This document shows positions 1 through 5,164 of a DNA stretch of 5,164 nt, one piece after another. A program made the position numbers and the translations under genes. Position 1 is the first letter of the stretch. Each line of letters begins with the position of its first letter. The DNA is from JAKPRU01 sp029568995. Its GTDB lineage: Bacteria > Hinthialibacterota > Hinthialibacteria > Hinthialibacterales > JAKPRU01. The stretch spans positions 1 to 5,164 of the forward strand of contig DAOMHQ010000281.1 in NCBI GenBank assembly GCA_035430965.1. Reading direction: 5' to 3'. The notes under the pieces are model-generated. The model made no database searches, had not been told where the DNA came from, and saw only the letters and a program-made list of their open reading frames with translations.

Positions 1-402
1 AAAGCGGATCTCCGTGAATTGCCGCTTGATCCGTCACCCTTTCTTTCTGAGAAAGATATCATCTCTTACGATCCTGAAGATTATGCAATGGAATTGACCG
101 AGGAGGCTTACCAACGTTTTAAGGAATTGCGACCGCCGGTGTCCGGGATGCCTTTTGTGGTCTGTGTGGATGGGCAACCGATCTATCCCGGGGCGTTTTG
201 GACAACGTTGTCTTCAAATTCATATTCGGGTGTCGTGATTATGGACATGCAACTGTTTCGCGACGATAAGAAGATAAATACAATCTATTTTGATGCGGCG
301 TACCCCTCCGATGAATTCTCTTCGGGAAACGATCTGAGGAATGATGAGCGAATCATCAAATCCCTGAAGAATTCCGGCAAATTGAAATCCGAATCGGAAT
401 AA
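1..402 (+). CDS. Hypothetical protein, 3' part only (5' end outside window)
   Basis: An open frame runs from the first base to TAA at 400-402, giving 133 codons. It enters the window open, so the true start is probably upstream; the TTG at 19 lacks a Shine-Dalgarno and is an unlikely start. The fragment is acidic and mixed alpha/beta, with no membrane segment. Readable landmarks are LSEKDIISYD (about 15-24 of the fragment), a PPVSGMPFVVCVDGQPIY core (45-62), a serine-rich turn with AFWTTLSSNSYSG (65-77), and a lysine-rich polar tail from about 115. The layout resembles small uncharacterised, often exported proteins of Hydrogenedentes- or Planctomycetes-like bacteria in which a VDG-x-x-x-Y-x-GAF core recurs, but this is recollection of pattern, not a search result. 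No function can be assigned. It lies 49 bases before miaB on the same strand and looks more AT-rich than miaB. Confidence 0.75.
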   Translation, partial: KADLRELPLDPSPFLSEKDIISYDPEDYAMELTEEAYQRFKELRPPVSGMPFVVCVDGQPIYPGAFWTTLSSNSYSGVVIMDMQLFRDDKKINTIYFDAAYPSDEFSSGNDLRNDERIIKSLKNSGKLKSESE

Positions 403-451
403 TGAGTCTAATCACGGCATACTGCCGGAATACCGATATTACCTGCGCATC

Positions 452-1798
452 ATGAAATTTCACCTCCAAACCTTCGGCTGTCAGATGAATGTATACGACT
501 CCGAGTCGATAGCGGGGATTCTGCGCGCTTATGGACATGAGACGGTCTCGACGGTCCAGGAAGCGGACATTGCGCTGATCAACACATGCTCCGTGCGTCG
601 CGGGGCCGAAACGCGGGTCCTGGGGCAACTGGGGCACCTGAAAACACTCAAGAGCCGGGGCATCATCCGCTATATCGCGGTCTGCGGCTGCATGGCCCAG
701 AAGCACGGTGAGGATTTGCTGAAGGAAAGAGGCTATATAGATCTGATTCTCGGTCCGGCGGCATTGAGCAGACTCCCTTGCTTGCTGGACCGTCTGGAGA
801 ATCACGACGGGCCGATTGTCGAACTCTCCCAGCTGGATATTGAAGACCGGGATGATTTTGTCCCAAACGATGGCCCGATTTCGTATCCGTGTTTCGTCAC
901 GATTATGAAAGGCTGCGACCGGCGGTGTTCCTATTGTGTGGTGCCGGACACACGTGGCCCGGAGCGATCCCGATCCCCGCAGAATGTGTTGGACGAAATC
1001 CGTGGACTGGTGGATCGCGGATACCGCGAAGTGACTTTATTGGGACAGACCGTGGATTCCTACCGATATGACAATACGGATTTTGTCGGTCTCCTGGAGA
1101 AGGTGAACGCCATCGAGGGGCTTCGGCGAATTCGATTTGCGACCTCCCACCCGGCGGATGCAAACGAACGGTTGCTGTTCGCGTTGCGGGACCTGGAGAA
1201 GGTCTGTGAGCAGCTTCACCTGCCGGTCCAGAGCGGCTCGGATCGAATCCTTGCCGCCATGCGTCGGGACCATACGCGAGAGGACTATCTGCGGATCATC
1301 GACCGGCTTCGGGAGATTTTCGACGGCATTTCCGCCGCACACCAACCGGCGATCTCCACTGACTTGATCGTTGGTTTCCCTGGAGAGACCGAGAGTGATT
1401 TCGAGGAGACCGTGGATCTCATGCGGCGTGTTCGCTGGGACAGCGCGTTCATGTTCAAGTATTCGATTCGACCCGGTACTTATGCCGCTACGCTGCCGGA
1501 ACATCTTGACGAGGAAACCAAGGCACGCCGTCTTGCACGGGTAATAGATCTGCAGCATGAAACCAGCCGGGAAATCAACCAACGACTGATCGGAGAAACG
1601 CTGGAGGTAATGCTCGACCAGCCATCCGCCGATAAGCGAAAACACTCCGGCTGGGATGGCCGATCCCGTCAGGGCAAGACCGTAAAGGTAGCGGGAGTCT
1701 CTCCCGATGCCCAGCCGGGCGACATTCTCTGTGTTCGGATCACGAAGACAACCTCCTATACCCTGTTCGGGGATGTTGTATCCTATTCGGTACGATGA
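452..1798 (+). CDS. miaB: tRNA-2-methylthio-N6-dimethylallyladenosine synthase MiaB
   Basis: Cytoplasmic radical-SAM methylthiotransferase that adds the 2-methylthio group to N6-isopentenyl-A37 of tRNAs reading codons starting with U, producing ms2i6A. The 448-residue length is usual for the family. The N-terminal UPF0004 domain (1-130) carries the three cysteines of the auxiliary 4Fe-4S cluster: C10 in TFGCQMN, C46 in NTCSVR and C80 in CGCMAQ. The radical-SAM domain (about 140-375) has the CxxxCxxC cluster C155-C159-C162, then DTRGPERSR, LLGQTVDSY, TSHP, LPVQSGSD and DLIVGFPGET. A TRAM-type RNA-binding domain follows (about 378-446). The family consensus is usually TRGRERSR, so P170 is a minor variation. 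The ATG at 452 is chosen because the conserved MKFHLQTFGC begins there; no clear Shine-Dalgarno lies in front of it. The stop TGA overlaps the next start as ATGA. Identification is firm; distinction from MtaB or RimO rests on the TFGCQMN and cluster motifs. Confidence 0.96.
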   Translation: MKFHLQTFGCQMNVYDSESIAGILRAYGHETVSTVQEADIALINTCSVRRGAETRVLGQLGHLKTLKSRGIIRYIAVCGCMAQKHGEDLLKERGYIDLILGPAALSRLPCLLDRLENHDGPIVELSQLDIEDRDDFVPNDGPISYPCFVTIMKGCDRRCSYCVVPDTRGPERSRSPQNVLDEIRGLVDRGYREVTLLGQTVDSYRYDNTDFVGLLEKVNAIEGLRRIRFATSHPADANERLLFALRDLEKVCEQLHLPVQSGSDRILAAMRRDHTREDYLRIIDRLREIFDGISAAHQPAISTDLIVGFPGETESDFEETVDLMRRVRWDSAFMFKYSIRPGTYAATLPEHLDEETKARRLARVIDLQHETSREINQRLIGETLEVMLDQPSADKRKHSGWDGRSRQGKTVKVAGVSPDAQPGDILCVRITKTTSYTLFGDVVSYSVR

Positions 1799-2799
1799 CC
1801 GAGCCGATCCAGCCACACGATAGTTTTTTCAGGAAGATGTTCTCTGACCGGGAGACCGTAGAGGATATCCTTTTTAACAATCTTCCGGAAATAGCCGCTT
1901 ACCTGCTGCCGGGCAGCTTGGAGTGTACCGGCGAGTCGTTTGTCAATGCCGAGCTGCGCAAATACGTGTCGGACCTGGTTTACAGAGCGCGACTCCGAAC
2001 CGGGGAGGACGCTTTTGTCTATATTCTATTCGAGCACAAGAGCCAGCCCGAACCTTATGTGGCGTTCGATCTTCTCCGATACATGGTCCGAATCTGGGAG
2101 CGGTCACGCGAGGAGAAGGGGTTCCGGCGCTTTTCGCCCATCGTTCCGATTGTGTTCTACCACGGCAAGAGACGGTGGTATGGAAGAACGGACTTCGCCG
2201 CTTTGTTCCCAAAAATCGGGGGATTCTCAAAGTACATCCCGTCATTCGAATTTTGCCTGTACGATCTGTCGCGGTATAGTGAAGAAGAGATCCGGGGGCG
2301 GGTTCTGTCGCGGATTATCTTGCTGTTGATGAAGCATATTTACGAGGAGGATTTTGGGGAGCGGTTTGTGCGAATCTGCAGTCTGTTTGCAGATCTGGCG
2401 AAAGAGCGGGATATTATGGATTTCCTGCAAACCGTATTAGAATATGTGGGATACGCAACAGAGAAGATTAACGAAGAGCAGATGCGTGCAGGCGTGAAAA
2501 AAGCATTGCCCGAAACAGGAGATACGATCATGCCGACCATATTTGAACGAATCCGAAACGAAGGAAGAGAAGAGTGGATGGAAAAGGGAATCGAAAAGGG
2601 AATCGAAAAGGGAATCGAAAAGGGGCGCCTGATAGAACTTCATGAGGGAATTCGGTTGGGACTGGAACTGAAGTTCGGGGATGTGGGTCTGTCCCTGATT
2701 CCGCGTCTGGACAAGATCGACTCCATTGAGAGATTGGAAGGAATCAAGGAGACCTTGCGCAAAGCGGAAAAACTCAACCAGATAGAGTCACTACTGTAG
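1795..2799 (+). CDS. Rpn/YhgA-like PD-(D/E)XK nuclease (Transposase_31 family)
   Basis: A 334-residue member of the Rpn family (recombination-promoting nuclease, annotated as putative transposase or YhgA-like). Seen directly: the N-terminal signature PHDSFFRKMFSD (7-18); candidate catalytic residues D60 (VSDLVYR), E80 and K82 (LFEHKSQPE), matching the D...ExK arrangement of PD-(D/E)XK folds; the following FDLLRYMVRIWE helix (91-102); and PIVPIVFYHGKRRWYG (115-130), typical of the family. A helical middle leads to a lysine/glutamate-rich C-terminus with EKG repeats (263-278) and a GLELKFGD...IERLEGIKETLRKA tail. Known from the family: Mg-dependent DNA cleavage, toxicity and, in E. coli, phage defence with an intragenic C-terminal antitoxin. 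The ATG overlaps the miaB stop (ATGA) and lacks its own strong Shine-Dalgarno, so translation is probably coupled to miaB. All core motifs are intact, so it is likely active. The last 89 codons are repeated downstream. Confidence 0.92.
   Translation: MTEPIQPHDSFFRKMFSDRETVEDILFNNLPEIAAYLLPGSLECTGESFVNAELRKYVSDLVYRARLRTGEDAFVYILFEHKSQPEPYVAFDLLRYMVRIWERSREEKGFRRFSPIVPIVFYHGKRRWYGRTDFAALFPKIGGFSKYIPSFEFCLYDLSRYSEEEIRGRVLSRIILLLMKHIYEEDFGERFVRICSLFADLAKERDIMDFLQTVLEYVGYATEKINEEQMRAGVKKALPETGDTIMPTIFERIRNEGREEWMEKGIEKGIEKGIEKGRLIELHEGIRLGLELKFGDVGLSLIPRLDKIDSIERLEGIKETLRKAEKLNQIESLL
2517..2521 (+). promoter_or_regulatory. Internal Shine-Dalgarno AGGAG within the nuclease gene
   Basis: AGGAG sits 8 bases before the in-frame ATG at 2530, deep in the 3' third of the nuclease gene. 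It is the best-placed purine-rich ribosome site near any start in the window, better than those before miaB or the nuclease itself. It spans part of the Thr-Gly-Asp codons, so it could be a chance result of coding sequence. The corresponding position in the downstream copy has no AGGAG. Confidence 0.5.
2530..2799 (+). other. Possible intragenic short product: Rpn C-terminal domain (RpnS-like)
   Basis: Inside the nuclease gene, in the same frame, ATG at 2530 (Met246) is preceded by AGGAG at 2517-2521 with an 8-base spacer, a textbook translation start. Initiation there would release an 89-residue protein that lacks the nuclease core and holds only the EKG repeats and the C-terminal helices. 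In E. coli, short C-terminal Rpn products made from internal starts are reported to bind and block the full-length nuclease; applying that here is inference. The separate ORF at 2824-3069 starts at the equivalent methionine, which supports this residue as a natural start or domain border. A second in-frame ATG at 2578, behind a GA-rich stretch, is a weaker alternative. Confidence 0.5.
2581..2624 (+). repeat. 12-base tandem repeat encoding (EKGI)n
   Basis: Three perfect copies of GAAAAGGGAATC lie at 2581-2592, 2593-2604 and 2605-2616, followed by the first eight bases of a fourth. They encode EKGI-EKGI-EKGI-EKG. The unit is a multiple of three, so copy-number change by slippage preserves the frame. 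The duplicated ORF downstream has only two units at the same place (2875-2895), with ATG in place of ATC. EKG-type repeats at this position are common in Rpn-family C-termini. Confidence 0.9.
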
Positions 2800-2823
2800 G
2801 CGGTTCCCACGAGAAACACACTC

Positions 2824-3069
2824 ATGCCGACGATATTTGAACGAATCCGAAACGAAGGAAGAGAAGAGTGGATGGAAAAGGGGATGGAAAAGGGCCGCCT
2901 GATGGAAATTCGTGAGGGAATTCGGCTGGGACTGGAACTGAAATTTGGGGATGCCGGGCTGGCCCTGGTTCCGTGCCTGGATCGGATCGACTCCATTGAG
3001 AGATTGGAAGGAATCAAGGAGACCTTGCGCAAAGCAAAAACCCTGAACGAAGTGGAATCGCTGCTGTAG
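2824..3069 (+). CDS. Stand-alone copy of the Rpn C-terminal domain, possible antitoxin
   Basis: An 81-residue, charged, mostly helical protein almost identical to residues 246-334 of the nuclease just upstream, but with two instead of four EKG units. It has no nuclease core (no D...ExK), so it cannot cut DNA itself. It starts at the methionine equivalent to the internal start in the nuclease. Replacement and silent differences are equal in number although replacement sites are about three times as common, and most replacements are conservative (I/V, I/M, L/I, K/R, Q/E). This suggests it has evolved as protein. The likely role, by analogy with E. coli RpnS, is to pair with the nuclease C-terminus and restrain it. 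Its own ribosome site is weak (GAG at 2811-2813), but the ATG is only 24 bases after the nuclease stop, so reinitiation is possible. The alternative is a non-functional remnant of a tandem duplication or second nuclease gene. Confidence 0.6.
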   Translation: MPTIFERIRNEGREEWMEKGMEKGRLMEIREGIRLGLELKFGDAGLALVPCLDRIDSIERLEGIKETLRKAKTLNEVESLL

Positions 3070-3133
3070 GATCTTCAGGATATATTTCGCCGGATCATAG
3101 CCCTCATCGGGAGGGTCAGAGGGCAACCTGCTC
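3070..3133 (+). promoter_or_regulatory. Intergenic gap with a small hairpin over a Shine-Dalgarno
   Basis: GCCCTC at 3100-3105 can pair either with GAGGG at 3111-3115 (five G-C/A-T pairs, five-base loop) or with GAGGGC at 3119-3124 (six pairs, 13-base loop). The second GAGGG is part of AGAGGG (3118-3123), the likely Shine-Dalgarno of the glycosyltransferase, 10 bases before its ATG. The second pairing would hide the ribosome site. No T-run follows, so it is not an intrinsic terminator. The stem is short and may be chance. No clear promoter is visible in this gap. Confidence 0.3.
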
Positions 3134-3934
3134 ATGCAACCTGAACACAATCCCATCTCTGTCATCGTGACCACCTGGAACAATGAGGGCAAGATCCGCG
3201 CCTGTATCGAGAGTGTGTCCTGGGCGGATGAGGTTTTGGCGGTAGATTCATTCAGCATAGATCGCACAGTTGATATCTGCCGGGAACTCGGCTGCCGGAT
3301 TGTGCAGCATCCCTACGAGAGCTACTCCGCCCAAAATGATTGGGCCATCGGCCAGGCACAACATTCTTGGGTGCTGATCTGGGACAGCGACGAAATCTGC
3401 CCGCTGGAACTCCGCGATGAAATCCTGGAGGAACTGAAACAGCCTCGTTGCGTCGGATACACGATCCGTCGCAAAAGCCAATTCTTTGGAAGATGGATAC
3501 GCTATTCCGGCTGGCAGAAAGACTGTCCGGTGCGCCTGTTCCTCAAGGACAAGGGACGGTTCGAAATCCGCCAGGTCCATCCGAAAGTGGTTGTGGATGG
3601 TCCTGTCGGCCAGTTCAAGAACGCGCTGTTGCATCATACCTTTGAGAACCTGGATGTGTGGATGGAGCGGTTTCACCGTTACGCGCTCTGGTCCGCCTAT
3701 AATGCACACGAACGCGGCGAACGCCCGACCCTCTTCAACCTCTCCCTGAGACCGCTCTGGCGTTTTTTCCGCGCCTATGTCCTCAAGCGAGGATTTCTGG
3801 ACGGCAAACAGGGCTTCATGATCGCCATGTTTTCCATGTTCTCCGTTTTCATGCGATACCTGTATCTTCACGAGATCCTTGACGGAACCCGCCCCGCGAA
3901 ACCGCCTTCCAAGAATCGCACGGACTCTGCCTGA
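3134..3934 (+). CDS. Family 2 glycosyltransferase, WaaE/LgtF-like (LPS core type)
   Basis: A 266-residue GT-A-fold enzyme, expected to transfer a sugar from a nucleotide-sugar donor to a growing LPS-core or other envelope glycan on the cytoplasmic side of the membrane. Seen: the N-terminal strand ISVIVTTWNNEGKI (8-21) and AVDSFSIDRTVDI (36-48), the usual VDSxSxDxTxEI element with G replaced; the metal/nucleotide DSD motif D84-S85-D86 in VLIWDSDE; and VHPKVVVDGPVG (148-159) with the acceptor-side ERFHRYA (178-184). The C-terminus (about 203-246) has the basic and aromatic stretch RPLWRFFRAYVLKRGFLDGKQG followed by a hydrophobic helix, characteristic of the WaaE/KdtX/LgtF group and likely to hold it at the membrane. 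Length is normal. ATG 3134 is preceded by AGAGGG at 3118-3123. Donor sugar and acceptor cannot be read from sequence, and no other glycan gene is in view. Confidence 0.9.
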   Translation: MQPEHNPISVIVTTWNNEGKIRACIESVSWADEVLAVDSFSIDRTVDICRELGCRIVQHPYESYSAQNDWAIGQAQHSWVLIWDSDEICPLELRDEILEELKQPRCVGYTIRRKSQFFGRWIRYSGWQKDCPVRLFLKDKGRFEIRQVHPKVVVDGPVGQFKNALLHHTFENLDVWMERFHRYALWSAYNAHERGERPTLFNLSLRPLWRFFRAYVLKRGFLDGKQGFMIAMFSMFSVFMRYLYLHEILDGTRPAKPPSKNRTDSA

Positions 3935-3981
3935 CGAAATCCTCCCGGATGTGTTAGCCTTGCGGACAATTCATCTTCAGC

Positions 3982-3985
3982 GAGG
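3982..3985 (+). promoter_or_regulatory. Shine-Dalgarno GAGG for the exported propeller gene
   Basis: GAGG lies nine bases before ATG 3995 and fixes this start, which also gives an immediate signal peptide. The 60-base gap after the glycosyltransferase stop shows no convincing promoter or terminator. Confidence 0.65.
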
Positions 3986-3994
3986 TCTCTCAAC

Positions 3995-5164
3995 ATGTCC
4001 ATTTTTCGTTCTATCGCCAGACAATCTGCGGCTTTTCTTCTCTTGTTTCTGATCCTTCCCTGCAGTGTCTTTTCAGCGCAGGCGCAATTGAAAAGCCTGT
4101 GGAAATTGACGGCGGATGAGGGATATTCCGCTCCGAATCTCGTGTGCGACCCCGCTACCGGCAAGGTGCTCGGAATTGCGGTGGCACGAACGAATATCGG
4201 GCTGGTTCTCATCAATCCCGACAGCACAACCGCGTGGGAAATCCCGCTTCAGCCGCCGGTTACGGCAGGCCCCGCAGTGTGTGATCTGGACAGTGACGGC
4301 AGCCAGGAAATCATCGCCGTGGATTGTATCGGCAATCTGGTATGCGCATCGCCGAAAGGCGAGATCCTGTGGAAAGTGAAACTCCCAAACGGCATTGTCG
4401 GATGGGGAAATCCCGCCGCGGCGGATCTTGACGGGGATGGAAAATCCGAGGTCGTCGTCGGCGACCGGGGTGGAAATGTCTCCTGCCTCTCGTGCGACGG
4501 CAGCCTGCTCTGGCGGTTCCAGGGAGAGGTCGGCGAGCTCGGCACACCCCTCATCGCAGACGTATATGACAGCCCCGGTTTGGAGATTGTTGTCACCTCT
4601 CATGAACGCGACATCTATGCGCTGGACAGCAAGGGAAACTGGCTCTGGGATATCCATGTCCCGGAGGATCTCTTCCCCAATTCCGTGCCGGTGCTTGCGG
4701 ATTTGTTCGGCAAAGGCAAGGCGGACCTGTTTGTCGGCGGTGGGATGAATCACCTGATCCGTATCGACCTGGAGACAGCGAAGATAGTCGATATGTTCCA
4801 GACTCACCAGCATATCAACGATGCTATTTCCGCAGGGGATCTGGACGGCGATGGGCGCGAGACGGTGCTGGCGGCGAACAAATCCGGCAATCTGTTTGCC
4901 TACGGCGCAACGGGAGATTCGGGTAAGAGTGGATTGGTCTGGCAGTTCGATATGCTCTCAAGCGGTCCGTTTCTGGCTGCTCCCATTCTCGCAAACCTGG
5001 ACGATGATCCCGAAACGGAAATCCTTCTGTTTACAGCCCGTCACGATACGCTTACTGCGCTTAATCCTGACGGTTCTGTTTTGTGGCAGCAGGATTTCCC
5101 CGGCACAAAGGCCTCCATTACACCCTGCGCGGGAGATATCGACGGGGATGGCACGTTGGATCTG
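3995..5164 (+). CDS. Exported FG-GAP/VCBS-repeat beta-propeller protein (3' end outside window)
   Basis: The frame is open from ATG 3995 to the window end, giving 390 codons with no stop. The N-terminus is a Sec signal peptide: basic MSIFRSIAR, hydrophobic AAFLLLFLILP, and an AQA site after residue 30. Cys23 follows LILP, which is a poor lipobox because of the proline, so signal peptidase I is more likely. The mature part is made of repeats about 47 residues apart, each with an Asp-rich loop followed by a strand and a G-x-L-x-W or alike: D97-L-D-S-D-G, D144-L-D-G-D-G, a degenerate one at 189 (DVYDSPGLE), one at 236 (DLFGKGKAD), D282-L-D-G-D-G, one at 334-342 (NLDDDPETE) and D381-I-D-G-D-G. 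The DxDxDG loops are calcium sites of FG-GAP/VCBS propellers; the ILW, LLW and VLW endings also recall PQQ-like repeats. It is probably periplasmic, surface or secreted, and binding-related. Substrate is unknown, and further domains may follow beyond the edge. Confidence 0.88.
   Translation, partial: MSIFRSIARQSAAFLLLFLILPCSVFSAQAQLKSLWKLTADEGYSAPNLVCDPATGKVLGIAVARTNIGLVLINPDSTTAWEIPLQPPVTAGPAVCDLDSDGSQEIIAVDCIGNLVCASPKGEILWKVKLPNGIVGWGNPAAADLDGDGKSEVVVGDRGGNVSCLSCDGSLLWRFQGEVGELGTPLIADVYDSPGLEIVVTSHERDIYALDSKGNWLWDIHVPEDLFPNSVPVLADLFGKGKADLFVGGGMNHLIRIDLETAKIVDMFQTHQHINDAISAGDLDGDGRETVLAANKSGNLFAYGATGDSGKSGLVWQFDMLSSGPFLAAPILANLDDDPETEILLFTARHDTLTALNPDGSVLWQQDFPGTKASITPCAGDIDGDGTLDL

Larger units (their letters stand above)
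2503..3069 (+). repeat. Tandem duplication of the 3' end of the nuclease gene
   Basis: The stretch from 2530 to the stop at 2799 recurs at 2824-3069. From the ATG, 81 aligned codons differ at 26: 13 silently and 13 with replacement, giving 68 of 81 identical residues. The only length change is 24 bases, two extra 12-base EKG units in the first copy. There is no frameshift or premature stop. A weaker match seems to continue 5' of the ATG: the 24 bases from 2800 can be aligned with 2503-2529 by one 3-base gap (A-L-P...T-I against A-V-P...T-L, about half the bases alike). If real, the second copy abuts the first stop codon directly, as expected for a simple head-to-tail duplication. Confidence 0.93.

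Noticed and set aside
415..427. Inverted repeat CGGCA-TAC-TGCCG after the first gene as a terminator
   Set aside because: The stem is only five pairs and is not followed by a T-run, so it does not qualify as an intrinsic terminator.
1037..1816. Long open frame on the minus strand opposite miaB (259 codons)
   Set aside because: It lies wholly antisense to a gene with full MiaB motifs, has no recognisable domain, and reads as a composition-driven shadow.
2581..2624. CRISPR-like or regulatory iteron array
   Set aside because: The 12-base units are directly adjacent without spacers, in frame and coding for EKGI; a protein repeat explains them.
1795..3069. Reading the Rpn locus as an insertion sequence or transposon
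   Set aside because: Despite the transposase label of the family, no terminal inverted repeats or target-site duplication are visible at either side; the 5' end overlaps miaB by four bases.
2640..3267. Minus-strand open frames across the duplicated region, which also look repeated
   Set aside because: They are repeated only because the plus-strand coding sequence is duplicated; no start site or domain supports them.
3935..3994. Promoter for the propeller gene (TTGCGG at 3960 or TGTTAG at 3952 as boxes)
   Set aside because: No matching partner box at proper spacing; similarity to sigma-70 consensus is too weak.
4073..4813. Long minus-strand open frame (246 codons) opposite the propeller gene
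   Set aside because: The plus strand has a signal peptide, ribosome site and periodic DxDxDG repeats; the antisense frame shows no domain and mirrors the repeats.

Overview
The window looks like ordinary chromosome from a Gram-negative, non-model bacterium, probably of a poorly cultured phylum. The clues are a MiaB of general bacterial type, a glycosyltransferase resembling LPS-core enzymes (implying an outer membrane), and a large exported FG-GAP/VCBS propeller protein of a kind common in such lineages. The taxon cannot be fixed from this sequence alone. All five credible genes are on the + strand, densely packed, with no gene-free stretch over about 65 bases. I see no tRNA, rRNA, insertion sequence, CRISPR array or convincing intrinsic terminator.

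Layout: (1) 1-402, the 3' part of a hypothetical protein gene cut by the window edge. (2) 452-1798, miaB, the radical-SAM tRNA methylthiotransferase. (3) 1795-2799, an Rpn/YhgA-like PD-(D/E)XK nuclease overlapping the miaB stop by ATGA. (4) 2824-3069, a small ORF that repeats the last 89 codons of the nuclease (68 of 81 aligned residues identical), separated from it by one amber stop and 24 bases. (5) 3134-3934, a family 2 glycosyltransferase of WaaE/LgtF type. (6) 3995 to the window end, the first 390 codons of an exported calcium-site propeller protein.

The region most worth attention is the Rpn locus. In E. coli, Rpn proteins have been described as toxic antiphage nucleases whose own C-terminal part, translated from a start inside the gene, acts as antitoxin. 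Here the gene has an internal ATG (2530) with a well-spaced AGGAG (2517-2521), and the separate downstream ORF begins at exactly the equivalent methionine. This suggests that the intragenic C-terminal product has also been copied out as its own trans-encoded ORF, a two-gene arrangement for what is normally a gene-within-gene. The competing explanation is a decaying scar of a tandem duplication; the absence of frameshifts and the excess of silent over replacement change per site argue against that but do not exclude it.

The rest appears to be unrelated housekeeping and envelope functions: MiaB matures tRNA position 37, the glycosyltransferase probably works on LPS or another surface glycan, and the propeller protein is exported. 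The tight spacing would allow read-through transcription from miaB into the nuclease and the small ORF.
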